A stretch of DNA of 64,000 nucleotides from Actinernus sp. WN-2022 (lineage: Eukaryota > Cnidaria > Anthozoa > Actiniaria > Actinernidae). The stretch covers positions 157,038,344 to 157,102,343 of the forward strand of contig JAOWCC010000577.1 of the NCBI GenBank assembly GCA_030867875.1, written 5' to 3'. Position 1 is the first letter of the stretch. Every line of letters begins with the position of its first letter. A program made the translations under genes and the position numbers. Below, in pieces: positions 12,835 through 24,303 of the stretch. The notes below the pieces were generated by a model. It saw only the letters and a program-made list of their open reading frames with translations. It had not been told where the DNA came from and searched no databases.

Positions 12835-13570
12835 TTAAAGGGATACCCGAGTGAAAAACACATTGGGGCTCAAAAGAATCTTCAACATGTTCTTTGTTCA
12901 GAAAATGTATTAAAATTTGATCAAAGGTTTTTAGTATTAAGAACGAGCACCTCAAAGTTGGCCCCACGAAGACATGGGCGCCGCCATCTTTGTTTGCATT
13001 TACGGAAGTGACGTCACTTCGTCCCACCAGCGTTCTCACTCTCTCACTTATTAGGTGTTTTTAGGATGATAAACGCCTTAACTGTACCTCACATACATTG
13101 TAGTCCTTATAGTTATTCAGAAGTCACTCGAGTCTTTTTAGCCATGTTGTTTTGCTGTTATTAAATGGCAGTTACGAGACCTTGTTGTTCGTCTGATAAT
13201 TTCTCGCCTTCCCAATGCTTTTCTTCCTCCTCCCAGTCTTCTGAACTTTTCTCATAATGTTGTCTTCATCATAATTCCGGTTTCTGTAAGAATTCCTCTG
13301 CAATCTCGATGAAAATATATCCACTTTAATTCCGAGCGTGTGAAAATCATACAAAGACAAGTAGCCGCGATACGCTGGTGGGACGAAGTGACGTCACTTC
13401 CGTAAATGCAAACAAAGATGGCGGCGCCCATGTCTTCGCGGGGCCAACTTTGAGGTGCTCGTTCTTAATACTAAAAACGTTTGATCACATTTTAATACAT
13501 TTTCTGAACAAAGAACATGTTGAAGATTCTTTTGAGCCCCAATGTGTTTTTCACTCGGGTATCCCTTTAA
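12835..13570. mobile_element. Foldback element with 198-bp arms and TTAA edges
   Basis: Arms 12835-13032 and 13373-13570 are near-perfect inverted repeats. Edges read TTAAAGGGATACCC and GGGTATCCCTTTAA, consistent with a TTAA target. Each arm carries CCGCCATCTTTGTTTGC and GTGACGTCAC. No conserved protein; ORFs in the two arms mirror each other. Confidence 0.7.
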
Positions 13571-13618
13571 CTCTTTTAAATTTGCACCTCATTCAAAATG
13601 TCGGGGGAAACTGCGAAC

Positions 13619-13765
13619 CCGTGTATAGACCCTTTGCACCGTGCCGCCCTGTTGGTGTACAGTTAACAATAGATTCTTCGTTAGCTTCTTTTGTTCCGTA
13701 CACCAACATGGCCACCATGCCCTTTGTCAAGTGAATCTCTGGGGATTGAGTGCAAATCAAACTCG
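13619..13765 (-). mobile_element. 140-bp MITE family R3, copy 1
   Basis: Reverse-oriented copy of GGTTTGCACTCAATCCCC ... GTGCAAAGGGTCTA, with internal inverted TTGGTGTACA / TGTACACCAA around TAGCTTCTTTTGTTC. Other copies at 28133-28275, 35595-35737 and 43601-43752. Confidence 0.6.
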
Positions 13766-14452
13766 AAGTTTGGAGCCAGGATCGTGACCCAGCCGTCACG
13801 TAAATTGATGAACCAAAAGCAAACATGAGGGTGTGTTTGCAGTTACAATTTAGGTCATTCGTCATTTGACTGCAGTTAACCGCCAAGAACACCATGTTAA
13901 GGGTTGTCTTGGAGAAGTATCATTATTTTGTTGAATTTCAAAGATAGATCTCTATCTGATTTATCATCAACTAACAGTAAATTTTCTATTATCAGTTAAC
14001 AGTTAAAAATATCTTCATTTATCAGTTGACAGTTAAATTTTAGGTCGTTTGTCAGTTGTCAGTTAACCCCATCCAGACCCTCCAAACATGCTCCGGCACA
14101 TTAGAAAATAAAACCCAAAGACACACATAACTGATTGTTATTAAGCTAAGACTAAACAACGGCACGCCCCTAACCATGGTAATCACGCGTTCATGTGGAC
14201 AGGTTAAAGTACAGTTTGGGGGCATCGAATTCCTAGAAATTTGCTGAATTTGCGATATTGTGATTTTTTTTAGAAATCACGCGCTTAGCGTGGTCACAAT
14301 CTTTTAAATAATATGTACTGATCTATTCAAAAGTGCTGAAAGCCGAAAATTCATTAAACTCATTTTGGGAGTTGCTGTTTATGAGTTGATGGCTGAAATT
14401 ATATATCATATCAGTTGAAATAGGGAAAGTTCATTTAATATTTAATATGACA

Positions 14453-14471
14453 GGGGGGGGGGGGGGGGGGG
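14453..14471. repeat. Poly-G tract
   Basis: Nineteen Gs followed by a (TA)n run. 13770-15100 otherwise holds GTTAACAGTT-type short repeats near 13985-14065 and no recognisable gene. Confidence 0.75.
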
Positions 14472-15108
14472 AGACCGCTATATATATATATATTGGCCAG
14501 TTAAAGGAGTGGCTCTTGAAAAGTTACAAGGGGCTACACTGGATGGGGAGGCGTTCAAAAAGTTGAAAAGATGTAAAGGGATTCCCCATAAAAATTTCCG
14601 GACTTAACCAGCAATCATGATTGTAATGTAAAGCGCTTGCTTGTAAGATGAAGGACCAACATATCCCATAGAGGTTAACTTATTGCAGTATGCGAAAAAA
14701 ATTAACGTTAAACTATAAAATGTACACATAAGAAATCGGATCTCCTCGTCATTGGCTATAAATATAAATGCACTCAGGCCAATCTCGAGCTCGCTTTGAT
14801 CATGGATTATCTTTTAATTAAGTTAATATGTACCACCCCGGGGTATATACGCTAAGTTTAGATGGTTCGTCAGCCCGTTTAAAGTGAAAACCAAAACTAG
14901 CTCTTAAACATAACTTTCCAGTAATCAGGGGAAAAGTTTCAAAACATCTGTAAGGCACGTGGCACTATTATAAATTGACATGTTCTTCGGATTAAATGCA
15001 CTCTCCTGTTTCACGAGGGCTTTTCCCCTTTTCTTGGAATTCGATATCTTGAACAGGCCCAAGTCATGTGCTTGATGATACCGGAAACGTTCTGCAACCC
15101 CTGCATGG

Positions 15109-15202
15109 TATATAAACAGTTCTTCAAAGACGTGCTTTATCAAAGAGTTGAGGCACTCAAGGGAGAACGGCAAGCTACATTGCAAGCCAGCAAGATATTC
15201 AG
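15109..15202 (+). promoter_or_regulatory. Possible TATA promoter and 5' UTR exon of the CBM14 gene
   Basis: TATATAAA at 15109-15116. About 30 bp downstream a short stretch ends in CAG|GTAAAC (exon end 15202), which could splice to the CAG acceptor at 16482-16484 just before the signal-peptide ATG. This is position and motif evidence only. Confidence 0.3.
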
Positions 15203-15974
15203 GTAAACTGCTTGAATGTTTGAACAATTATTCCATTAATTTTGTATCCTACGAGCAAAGGTTTCCTCGATCTGTCTTTTAATTGTCATTCTTGGTGCCT
15301 TTTGAGTTGTTTTTTTACTTTCACGATTCTTTGCACTTATAAGTCCCTCTGCAGCTATAACGGTGATTGCTAAATCATTATGAAGCCTATTACACTTTAC
15401 ATAAAAATAATGTTCTTAATTAATTTTGGCAGTAATGTCATAATCGGTACGTCTTTTGCGGCATTTCTCGATTCTTTGCAGCTCATTATCGTGATTTCAC
15501 TCTCTTTGCTTTATCATATGCTAGTATAGTGCGTTAAAATCATTCGGTATCAGTATTGTGGTGAGTGTTGTAATTCGCAACCGCTCCCAAATTAATTTTA
15601 CTGACCACCAATTTCAACTCAGGTTTTGCTCTGAAAGTTAAAACAGTGCTTATGAATCCTGGCAAAATAGCCGTTGTTGGAAATGTTGTACTGGCGTTTT
15701 AGGATTGTGAGGCTAAAAACTATTTTACATTGTAGAGATTTAAGTCTCCTCCCACTGAGATTCAGCGCGTTTCATGTTGCGGTTAAGATGATGGTGAAGT
15801 TTTGTTGGTTTAGACGAATAAAATCCATTACTTACTTGACCTATATCAATGCATGAGAGCAAACCTGATGGGGCCTATCGTTATAAATGGCCTCGATTTC
15901 ATGCACGAAAATCTATCAAATCCCTATAGTCTGAGTAGCGGCGCAAGGGAAGGGGGAGGCCTAGGGAGAAAGGT

Positions 15975-16365
15975 AAAGGTATTCATTCATATATAGCGCA
16001 AATTATATAAGAATATATCCAAATGCGCTTCACAAGGTTATTTTTGTGATACGGATTGCTATTGTGGCGCAATGTGCTGTCGTGCAGTTTACAATCATGA
16101 GTGATTGTTAGTACCTCAGAATACCTGGCTGTTGTGTCGGGAGGCAATCCACTACTCAGCTTTCTCGCAATAACCCATGATTCTGCAATAACACAACAGG
16201 TTCTTTCACGTCGCCCTCGTATAGATTAGAAGAGGAAGGAGACAAGGCCAACGGCTGATACGTCCCTGCCAAAAGACGCGGCCGGGATTACGGCCGGGAT
16301 TAATTCGAACCCCTAACTTGCCGCACTCTAGACCGTGCTCTACGGCAACTGAGCTAAAGAGTGAG
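15975..16365 (-). mobile_element. tRNA-derived SINE (minus strand)
   Basis: On the minus strand the head has an A-box-like TAGCTCAGTTGCCGTAGAGC and a B-box-like GGTTCGAATTA (16270-16350). The tail runs through GCGCTT/ATATAGCGC motifs to about 15975. Lies in the inferred 5' UTR intron of the CBM14 gene. Confidence 0.5.
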
Positions 16366-16512
16366 GCGGTACATTACATTTATGTAATGGTTATTATGCA
16401 TGGTTTACGACTCGTGAACCGAGCCGTAATTCTAAATTCAGTTGAGTTTTTAAAATGATTTATTCTTTGGTTCTGCTTCTTCAGTTTGAGGTGCGTAAGC
16501 TAGGTAGGCAAG

Positions 16513-16567
16513 ATGAAGTTCTCTCTCATTTTGTTTGTGGTTTTCCTGGCGTGTTCCTCAGCAGATG
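16513..16567 (+). CDS. CBM14 gene, signal-peptide exon
   Basis: ATG followed by an 11-residue hydrophobic core and a small-residue cleavage region (ACSSA), ending one base into a codon at a GTGAGT donor. A CAG acceptor at 16482-16484 suggests that the exon begins at 16485 with a short 5' UTR. Present once in the window; it lies outside the tandem duplication. Confidence 0.82.
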
Positions 16568-19500
16568 GTGAGTAACGTTTGAGCTCTAGCGGCATGCAAT
16601 TAGTTATAACAATTTAAAGATATCAATTAATTCAACGTAAATTTTCTGATGCGCAAAAATGAGATGTATCTTTCTGTATTGTTGAGCGGCACAAACTGGG
16701 CCATATTTGGTCGGGCTTGCGTTTGAGCTTTTAACGTTAGAGGACTTGGACCGAGTGTGTAAATTTTTCTAATTCAAAATCATTAAAAAAAATATTTAAC
16801 GTACCCCATTACATGAAAGATCACATCGAAATTATAGGGCTTATAGTAACTATGTTTAACGAGTTTTAAGATATTTGAGTAACTAAGAACTGTATAGCAA
16901 GCTAATGAAAATTACAACAATAAAAGCTGACCGAGAGTTCATATGGATTGGGGGGGGGGGGGGGGGGGGTGGGGGGGGGGGGGGGGGGGGGGACGGCCAA
17001 ACCACTCGGCTGAGCTCATTTCAGTGTGATTTTTGAAAGCTCACTACCTCGTTAATATATTGTTCCAAACTCAGTCAACACACTACTGTTGATGTTATTT
17101 TTCTTGTAGTGGAGGCAGATATATTTTTAATTCGAATAAATTTACATACTCGGTCCGAAATGGCTAACGAGTCTCTTTTCCAATACAAGGCGCTGTCGCG
17201 ATTTACTGACAATATAACATTCATTACAGACGTAAGGAATGTAGGAAAACCGGACTTGCCAGGCCGGGAAAAATTAATGTCCAGGATAAAGTGAGATTTG
17301 TCCAGGATCGGCTGATATTCTGCTGATATACGATTTCTTTTATTTCCAGATCTGTTTGACATGCTCGATAAAGTGATGAATGAGGGACAAGGTTGGATAA
17401 AGTTCTAATTTGAGTCCAGGACCAGACTCGTTTCCTGTTGACACTAAGACGGCGCTGTTTAATCTACCAAGCGCGCGGGGTGTCACGGAAAGGATGATAC
17501 CCCGCGCGCTTGCTAGCTTAGTACCGCGCCGCCAATTATAACTTAGTAGCGACTGGGTACGAGTCTGGAACAGGACACAAAATCTCAGTGTTAAATAATT
17601 TAATGATCATCAAATACAGCTTTCTTGCACAACTCGAAAATGCTTCCGGCCTTGATTTAAAAATATGCGGGCACTGGCAATACTGTAAACTGCTGAAAAG
17701 GGAGCTAAGTGTTTACTCGGGCTGCCTGTGGCAGGCACGAGTCTAAATCTGCAGCCCGCATTTTTTTGTTCTGCAGCAAAATTTCTGCGCATGCGTTAAA
17801 TTATGCATTAATTGTTGGCGCTAATAGATTTCTCTCCAGTCCAGTCGCCATCTTAGATTCTGCGGACGCTATTCTTGTTTGAGGTGCGTTTCGTAGCCGG
17901 TTTTATGCCACATTTCATCACATTTCATTTTACTCTCGGTCATAATACATACCAACGCAAACACCGTGATAGGTAGGCCAACACTAAAATATTTTCGACC
18001 GTGTTTTTGGCTGGTTTACCGATCTCGTATCGAGACCTGTGTACGTTACACAGGTATACTGAATAGCTGATTTATAGCGAAGTATACTGAGCGATTTACT
18101 AGCAAATACATATACTGTGGTTGAGCAGTTATGGGTTATTATCCTCGGTTATCCTCGGTTATCCTCGGTTATTAAGTCTGAAGACATCTGAACTCCTGAA
18201 CTGTGAGAACAACACTGTCACTCGCCAAAACGAAGCCAGAAATACACACTCAGCACAGAATTATTTTATGATGAGCTAAGCAATATTCAACTCTCGAGGT
18301 AAACTTAAACAAGAAACCTCTCACGGCCGAGGTTTTGGTTCGAGAAATTAAAGGCTTCCAACAATTCCCTTTATAGTTCTGTAATATAATGAGCAGACTG
18401 AAGTTTTGGGAATGAGGGTAAAGCTTTTAATTAGAGATAACCAACAGGCATTTCAGTTAATAATCTTTAATCCAACAAATACCAAGATGGACTCGTAATG
18501 GCTCATCATGTATAGCAAGAACAGCAGATAAAGTTACTGACTTCCAGAGAGAACAGCCGCGGAGAAAGAGCCGCGAGGCAGCAAGCTGCGATAAAGAGCC
18601 GCAGGGTAGAAAGAACAGTAGAGGAATATAGTGATAGCGCCATCACAGGATGGACAGGATACAACGTAACTTATAATATGGGACAAATATAAACATACAT
18701 TTGAGACAATCATCTATTAGTACTCGGACCCTCAGTGCAGTATAACAGAACAGCAGACTAAATTGTAAACGTGTGTTACATGAATAAGTAGTGTTTACAG
18801 TAAAATTAAAGGTCAACTTCTTTAATTTACATACGAGAAAAACAAAAATATTAAATTACATATATACTAGGGGAGCAGAGAATGAAAGTCACCGCGCTAC
18901 CGGCCACTCCTAAAGGCTGCTAAATTCAGCTAATAATTCTTCCCTTTGGTTGTTACTAAGAGGATTTCAAATGAAAGTGTATTTCATCTTCAATCTCATT
19001 GGGAACACACCATCAGAAATCTGAAGAAGGGTAGTACAAAATAAAAAATAAAAATCCTGGAACGCAAAATATCAAAGAACAAAACCTGCCTTGCACAACC
19101 AAGGGGCAAAAAAAAAAGGCTGCATTGATGTACATAGCGATACTTACTGTTTGTAAACTTACTGTTTGTAAACACTGACGTCATTTATATATATAATGTG
19201 TTGGCAAAAAAAAACGCGTGTTTGAACGACTTGTATGCCATCTAGCGATTTGGGCCTCACGAAATACATCTAAAGTCTCAATTCTGCTTCCATATCCTAA
19301 TTCTTTTATAAGACTTATAAGTTAAAAGCATATAAGCTTCGATGAAAGGGCTTGCTTGCATTTTGGAAGAACAACAAAGTAATTTGGCGATGAATAAGCA
19401 CCGACCTGTGATATTTTATAAGCAACTGACTGCATTCACGCTTCGTTTCTGCCAACCACAGAATACAACAAATGTGGCGTGACTGGCCTGTGTGACGTCA

Positions 19501-22500
19501 CAGTAAGTATCGCTATCATGAGTGGCCCGAGTGAAAGACCAGACGGGCTCTTGTTACTCGGGCTGCCTGTGGCAGCAACGAGTCTTAAAATGCAAGTCGT
19601 TTTTTTATTTTTTTATTTTTTTATTCTGTGTAGCAAGCGTTCTGCTCATGCGTTAAAGGTCAAATTCACACCAATCAGATTGCACTGTGCTGGTCACGTA
19701 ACACTCGCCAGGTTAAATTATTTACATAATTGAATACAGTAAATCAAAATGGTGGATCTCTCTCAAAGTTGGAGTCCCATCTCTCAAATGTAAGCAGTTT
19801 AATGTTTTATTTAACTTCACTCGTGCGAAAGCCTTCCAACAGGCTCAGCAACTGGCGCTCTTGTCGGAGCCGAAGGACCGCGTTTTTTACCCAGATGGCC
19901 TGTGATTTTATGTACGACACGACGCCGGAGAGCCCCATTTTTCGCGCGGCCAAATAGCGAAAAAGTCTTCCTACGCTTAAAAAAAAACTACGGAAACGCT
20001 TGCTACGCAGGCTACGCCGGACCTGAAGGACTCAAAGATCCACACATATCGAATTGGAATTTAGCGTTTTCCTTTCTGCTGAAACCAAGGCTTCTTCGAT
20101 AGAAAGGGCAAGATGTTGTGTTTTTCTAGGAGGACAAAATATTTCTCGTTTAAGCTTCTCTTTCGCCACGGTTTTGAATCTCTGTGGATTGGAATACAAA
20201 TGTACTCAAATATACTGCACAATACCATACAACTGAATAAGAAGTCTTTAACAAAGCCGAACTCAAACTCAAGAGCAAAGCTGAGAGTGAAAGTGAAACT
20301 GAACAGTGTCTTGTCAGGTCATGAATTAAGGTACGGTGAGATTGAAATCATTGCGTGTTTATATATATATATCTGCATTTCTTTGTCGATTATTGTTGAC
20401 CTCGTGGCGCTGATAGATTTTACCATCGCCGGACGGTATTCTTGGGGTGTCTATAAAACGAAGACCTATAAAACGAAGACCGAAGACCGAAGACCGAAGA
20501 CCGAAGACCCCGGTATTTTTGTTTGAGGTACGTTTCGTAGGTTTTATGCCTCTCGGTCATAAATTATACATACCAGCGCAAACACCGTGATCTGTAGGTC
20601 ATGCACTAAAATAATTTTGAGCGTGTTTTTGGCTGTCAGAAATACCCCGGAGAAATAAACACTCGCACAGAATACTTTATGATGAGCGAAGCAATATTCA
20701 ACTCTCAAGGTCAACTTAAACAAGAATCCTCTCACGACCGAGGTTTGGGTTCGAGAAATTAAAGGCTTCCAACAGTTCCCTTTATAGTTCTGTAATATAA
20801 TGAGCAGATCAGTTTTGGGAAGGAGGGTATATAACCAACAGGCATTTCAGTTAATAAATACCTGATAATTTGGACTCGAGCTGCGATAAAGAGCCGCAGG
20901 GTAGAATGAACGTAGAGAAATATATCATATGATAGCTCCATCATAGGTGGACAGGATACAACTTATAATATGGGACACATATAAACATATATTTGAAACA
21001 CTCATCTATCAGTACTCTGAACCTGGAGAACAGCAGACTAAATTGTAAGCGTGCGGTACATGAATAAGTAGATCCCTGAGGTCAACTTCTTTAATTTGCA
21101 TACACGAGAAATATATATACTAGGGGAGCAGAGACTATGCATGTCACCGCGCTACCGGCCACTCCTAAAGACTTCTAAATTCAGCTAATAATTCTTCCCT
21201 TCGGTTATTACTAAAAGGATTTCAAATGAAAGTGTATTTCATCTTCAATCTCATGTGGCCCGAGTGAAAGCCCAGATGGGCTCTTGTTTCTATTTGTTGG
21301 CAGCAAATACTTTTAAAGATAGATGAATATTATTTTTGACCAGTCCTTCAGATTTATACTGATGATGAGAATATATTGTTTATCTTTCAGCAACAGGCGA
21401 CGGATACTTTGCAGAAAAAAATGGTAAGAAACATGCTCATGTACGTGTGACTGTTTGTAGTTGGAGTTGAATTTTCAAGTTATTTTTTTCTCGATGTCAC
21501 AGTCATCTTTAAAGACGGTAACATCGAGACTGATCTCTACACCAAACCTACTGATAAACACCAACACCTTCTATACTCTTCTTGTCATCCTTTACATACT
21601 AAAAAGGCTATCCCTTTTAGGGTGCGTTCGATTGACCGTATTCCGGAATAAGAATACACAGAATAATCATTACAAATCACGTTTACTGGGATTTTTTAGC
21701 CACTGGAATGCTAAATCTGCTAAATGTATCCTGAACATCATGCATATATCAGCAAGCATTTGTAGCTTACAGTACAATATATGCCCGAACCAGTGATGTC
21801 CAGAGACTATTCCATATTTTCCTATTCCGGAATACGTTCAATCGAACGCACCCTTAGTTTAGCACTCCGCATTCGTCGCATTCGTCGCATTTGTTCCACT
21901 GACGAAACCTTCAAACTTCGCACTAATGAATTAAAATCTTACCTCTTAAAACGAGGTTATAAGCGTTCTTTCCTCGATCTACAAATACAACATGCTGCTA
22001 ATATTTCTCGTAACGATGCTTTACAGGCTAAACATGCACAAGATTCTAACCGAATTCCTTTCGTCATCACATATAATCCAGCACTACCTAACATTTCATC
22101 ACTGATTCGTAAACATTCTCACATACTGTTTTCTTCTAATCGCTGTAAAGACGTTTTTATTAACCTGCCTCTCGTCGCTCACCGCCGTTGCCCTAACCTT
22201 CGTGACCTACTTGTCAAATCACAACTACGTAATGTGACTAACAAACCTGCTCTTCCATCTGGCTCTTTCCGCTGCGGAAAAAACTGTGCCACTTGTCCTA
22301 ACATTAATCATGGCCTCGCTAGCTACACTTTTTCTTCCACCGGGGAAACCCGTTTGACTTGGTGCCACTGGCTGTTCGTGGGCATTGGAAGGGAATGGGA
22401 AGGTCTATTAGTAACTATGGATAGGTGTTTAGGCCTCGTCAACACGGCGTAGAAAATGCGTGAAAGCTATGAAACATGTGAGATGCGGCTAAATTGTGAA

Positions 22501-24303
22501 ACAAAAAATATGCTAAACTTGGCCTGAGCATTATAGCTACACCATATGCTGACGAAGCCCAAAGAGGTCGAAACGACAGCATGTCATGTCTGCTAATTTA
22601 ATTGCTCAGGCATTTTTATCATTTATATGATAGATACAGGGTTAACGTTCTACTGTTGACGTGGTCTTTGTTCCTAGCGGCTTTCGCATACGTTTTACCA
22701 TTTTTCATCAGTTATAGTCACATGTCCCATAGCTTTCACTCATCTAAATAATTCCCGGCATTCGACCGAGGAATCCATGTCCCAGATTAGTAGATTATTT
22801 AGGGTCAGATAGACGACTAGACACGTTAATTAGTAAATCGATTTAATTAATTAAACCAATTAATCATTACTTAATTAATAATTACTTACCCAATTAATTA
22901 ATTAATTAAAATTGATTTAATTAATTTATCAATTAATTTAATGTGTCAATTAATTAATCAATCAATCAATCAATCAAGTAAGTAAGTAATTAGGTAGTAA
23001 TCAAGTAACCAATCAAAGTCATATCGTTAAGATTTTATCAAATTAACGATAGCTTCTGCATGGCTTCTATACTGAGGCGTTTTATTTTGTATGTATTTTG
23101 TGCAGCTACAGTGAATGAATAAAATAAAATCTAAAATTCCATTTTTTGTTTTCTGCTGTAGACGGTGGGTTTTGCTCTGGGAAGGAAGATGGAGACTACG
23201 CTGATCCAGACAACTGCAACGGCTTCATATCCTGTTCCAATGGTTACACACATTTCCGTAATTGTCCATCGATTTTGCGGTATGATCCAAAATCAGAACG
23301 CTGCGAATGGCCAGAAGATGTCAACTGTGGTTCGCGTCCCACGTCCTCTCCGAATACGACAAGAGGGCCAACGACAAGGCGGCCAACGACAAGGCGTACA
23401 ACGACAAGGCGCCCAACAACAAGGCGCCCAACAACAAGGCGTACAACTAAATCGCCTCCTACAAAAAGCCCTTTTTGTCTGCACAAAAAGAATGGAGACT
23501 ACCCTGACCCAAATAACTGCAATGGCTTCATTACCTGCTCCAATGGCTATATTTATTACCGTGACTGTCCTTCAAACTTGAAATACGACATACGGAAAAA
23601 ACGTTGTGAATGGCCAAACGAAGTAAATTGTGGTTCGCGTCCAACATCTATTCCTTATACGACCAGACGGCCAACGACAAGGCGCCCAACAACAAGGCGT
23701 ACAACTAAATTGCCTCCTACAAAAAGCCCTTTTTGTCTGCACAAAAAGAATGGAGACTACCCTGACCCAAATAACTGCAATGGCTTCATTACCTGCTCCA
23801 ATGGCTATATTTATTACCGTGACTGTCCTTCAAACTTGAAATACGACCGACGGAAAAAACGTTGTGAATGGCCAAACGAGGTAAATTGCGGCTCTCGCCC
23901 AACCAGACTCCCAACCGGAGTCCCAACCCATCATCCCACTTCAGGTGGTAGCAAGTTCTGCAGAAAAGCCGGAAACGGTATCTACCGCGATCCACATAAC
24001 TGCCTGGGATTCATATTCTGCTACAGAGGTAACATATATTTCAGGAACTGTCGCAGAGGCCTGAGGTTCAATGGCCGCACGAAGCATTGTGATCTACCGA
24101 GGAATGTGAAGTGCGGCGGTGCTGGAGGTGGGACATTCTGTAGGAACAAGAACGACGGAGACTACGTAGATGTATTGAACTGTAATGGTTTTATCAAGTG
24201 TTCCAATGGATACACCTTCTTCTTTGACTGCCCTGCAAATCTGAGGTTCAATTACAGAAAAGACGAGTGTGACTGGCCTGAGAATGTGCGCTGTTCCTAT
24301 TAG
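16513..24303 (+). CDS. Secreted chitin-binding protein with five CBM14 (peritrophin-A) domains
   Basis: Coding exons 16513-16567, 21391-21423 and 23162-24303 join in phase 1 to give 409 residues. Residues 1-17 form a signal peptide (MKFSLILFVVFLACSSA). Five six-cysteine CBM14 domains lie at about 34-85, 135-186, 221-272, 296-347 and 356-407, each 52 residues from first to last Cys with the DPxNCNGFxxC pattern that marks chitin-binding peritrophin-A domains. Domains 1-3 are separated by Thr-Arg-Arg-Pro linkers likely to be O-glycosylated. Domains 2 and 3 are nearly identical, a sign of recent internal duplication. A secreted chitin-binding role in mucus, matrix or defence is inferred. The single first intron is 4.8 kb and full of repeats. 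Confidence 0.88.
16950..16992. repeat. Poly-G tract with a single T
   Basis: Forty-three bases of G interrupted only by T at 16970, within intron 1 of the CBM14 gene. Confidence 0.8.
17350..17391 (+). CDS. Candidate 42-nt cassette exon in intron 1 of the CBM14 gene
   Basis: Follows TATTTCCAG, phase 1 at both ends, and would insert DLFDMLDKVMNEGQ between signal peptide and microexon in frame. The donor (GTTGGA) is weak, so this may be chance. Confidence 0.25.
17820..18990. repeat. Intron-1 direct repeat, copy A
   Basis: Shares ordered blocks with copy B (20390-21255): TTTGAGGT(G/A)CGTTTCGTAG, AAACAAGAA(A/T)CCTCTCACG, GAGAAATTAAAGGCTTCCAA, GAGCCGCAGGGTAGAA and CACCGCGCTACCGGCCACTC. Copy A has extra segments; copy B has internal deletions. 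A (TTATCCTCGG)n run lies at about 18130-18170. Confidence 0.6.
20390..21255. repeat. Intron-1 direct repeat, copy B
   Basis: Counterpart of 17820-18990. Opens with a short tandem run (ACCGAAG)n at about 20478-20512, preceded by two CTATAAAACGAAGAC units. 18990-20390 between the copies has short repeats (ACTCGGGCTGCCTGTGGCAG at 19557 and 17717) but no recognisable exon. Confidence 0.6.
21391..21423 (+). CDS. CBM14 gene, 33-nt microexon 2
   Basis: Preceded by TATCTTTCAG and followed by GTAAGA. Phase 1 at both ends, so it can be included or skipped without a frameshift. Encodes TGDGYFAEKN between the signal peptide and the first domain. Lies about 200 bp upstream of the duplication breakpoint, so it is absent from unit 2. 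Confidence 0.7.
21463..22630 (+). mobile_element. Penelope-like element fragment (reverse transcriptase C-terminal region), interrupted
   Basis: On removing the MITE at 21620-21853 and one TTA, a single frame reads from FFLDVTVIFKDGNIETDLYT through LRTNELKSYLLKRGY, FVITYNPALPNISSLIRKH and CGKNCATCPNI. This is the RT-to-GIY-YIG linker region seen in Penelope-like retroelements. The GIY-YIG domain is missing. A 3' tail with GACGAAGCCCAAAGAGGTCG at about 22551 resembles PLE ends. Non-functional fragment inside an intron. Confidence 0.65.
21620..21853. mobile_element. PIF/Harbinger-like MITE with TTA target duplication
   Basis: Inverted termini GGGTGCGTTCGATTGA and TCAATCGAACGCACCC, flanked by TTA at 21617-21619 and 21854-21856. 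GGGTGCGTT-type ends and 3-bp TTA/TNA target duplications are known for PIF/Harbinger. Excising it with one TTA restores the Penelope reading frame (AIPF-SLALRI). Confidence 0.8.
22820..23000. repeat. AT-rich TTAATTAA / AATC low-complexity tract
   Basis: Runs of (TTAA)n and (AATC)n between the Penelope tail and the large CBM14 exon. Copied at 30040-30220 with small length differences. Confidence 0.7.
23162..24303 (+). CDS. CBM14 gene, large exon with five chitin-binding domains (unit 1)
   Basis: Begins after TTCTGCTGTAG and runs open to TAG at 24301-24303. The ATG at 23146 lies in the intron and is not the real start. Each domain has six Cys in the same spacing plus aromatic positions typical of chitin contact. 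A second TAG and a GTAAAG donor follow the stop directly. Confidence 0.9.

Noticed and set aside
13378..13734. 118-codon ORF
   Set aside because: Lies within the inverted arm of a foldback and its mirror image appears in the other arm.
22357..22452. Last 31 codons of the Penelope ORF as GIY-YIG domain
   Set aside because: No GIY or YIG motif; sequence diverges after STGETR, so the domain is deleted.
23146..23161. ATG at 23146 (and 30366) as the start of the CBM14 protein
   Set aside because: It lies in the polypyrimidine/acceptor region; a signal-peptide exon upstream in matching phase is a better start.
23165..23581. Alternative-frame and antisense ORFs across the CBM14 exons (both units)
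   Set aside because: They mirror the repetitive Thr-Arg linkers and conserved domains in the wrong frame; only the frame with six-cysteine domains makes sense.
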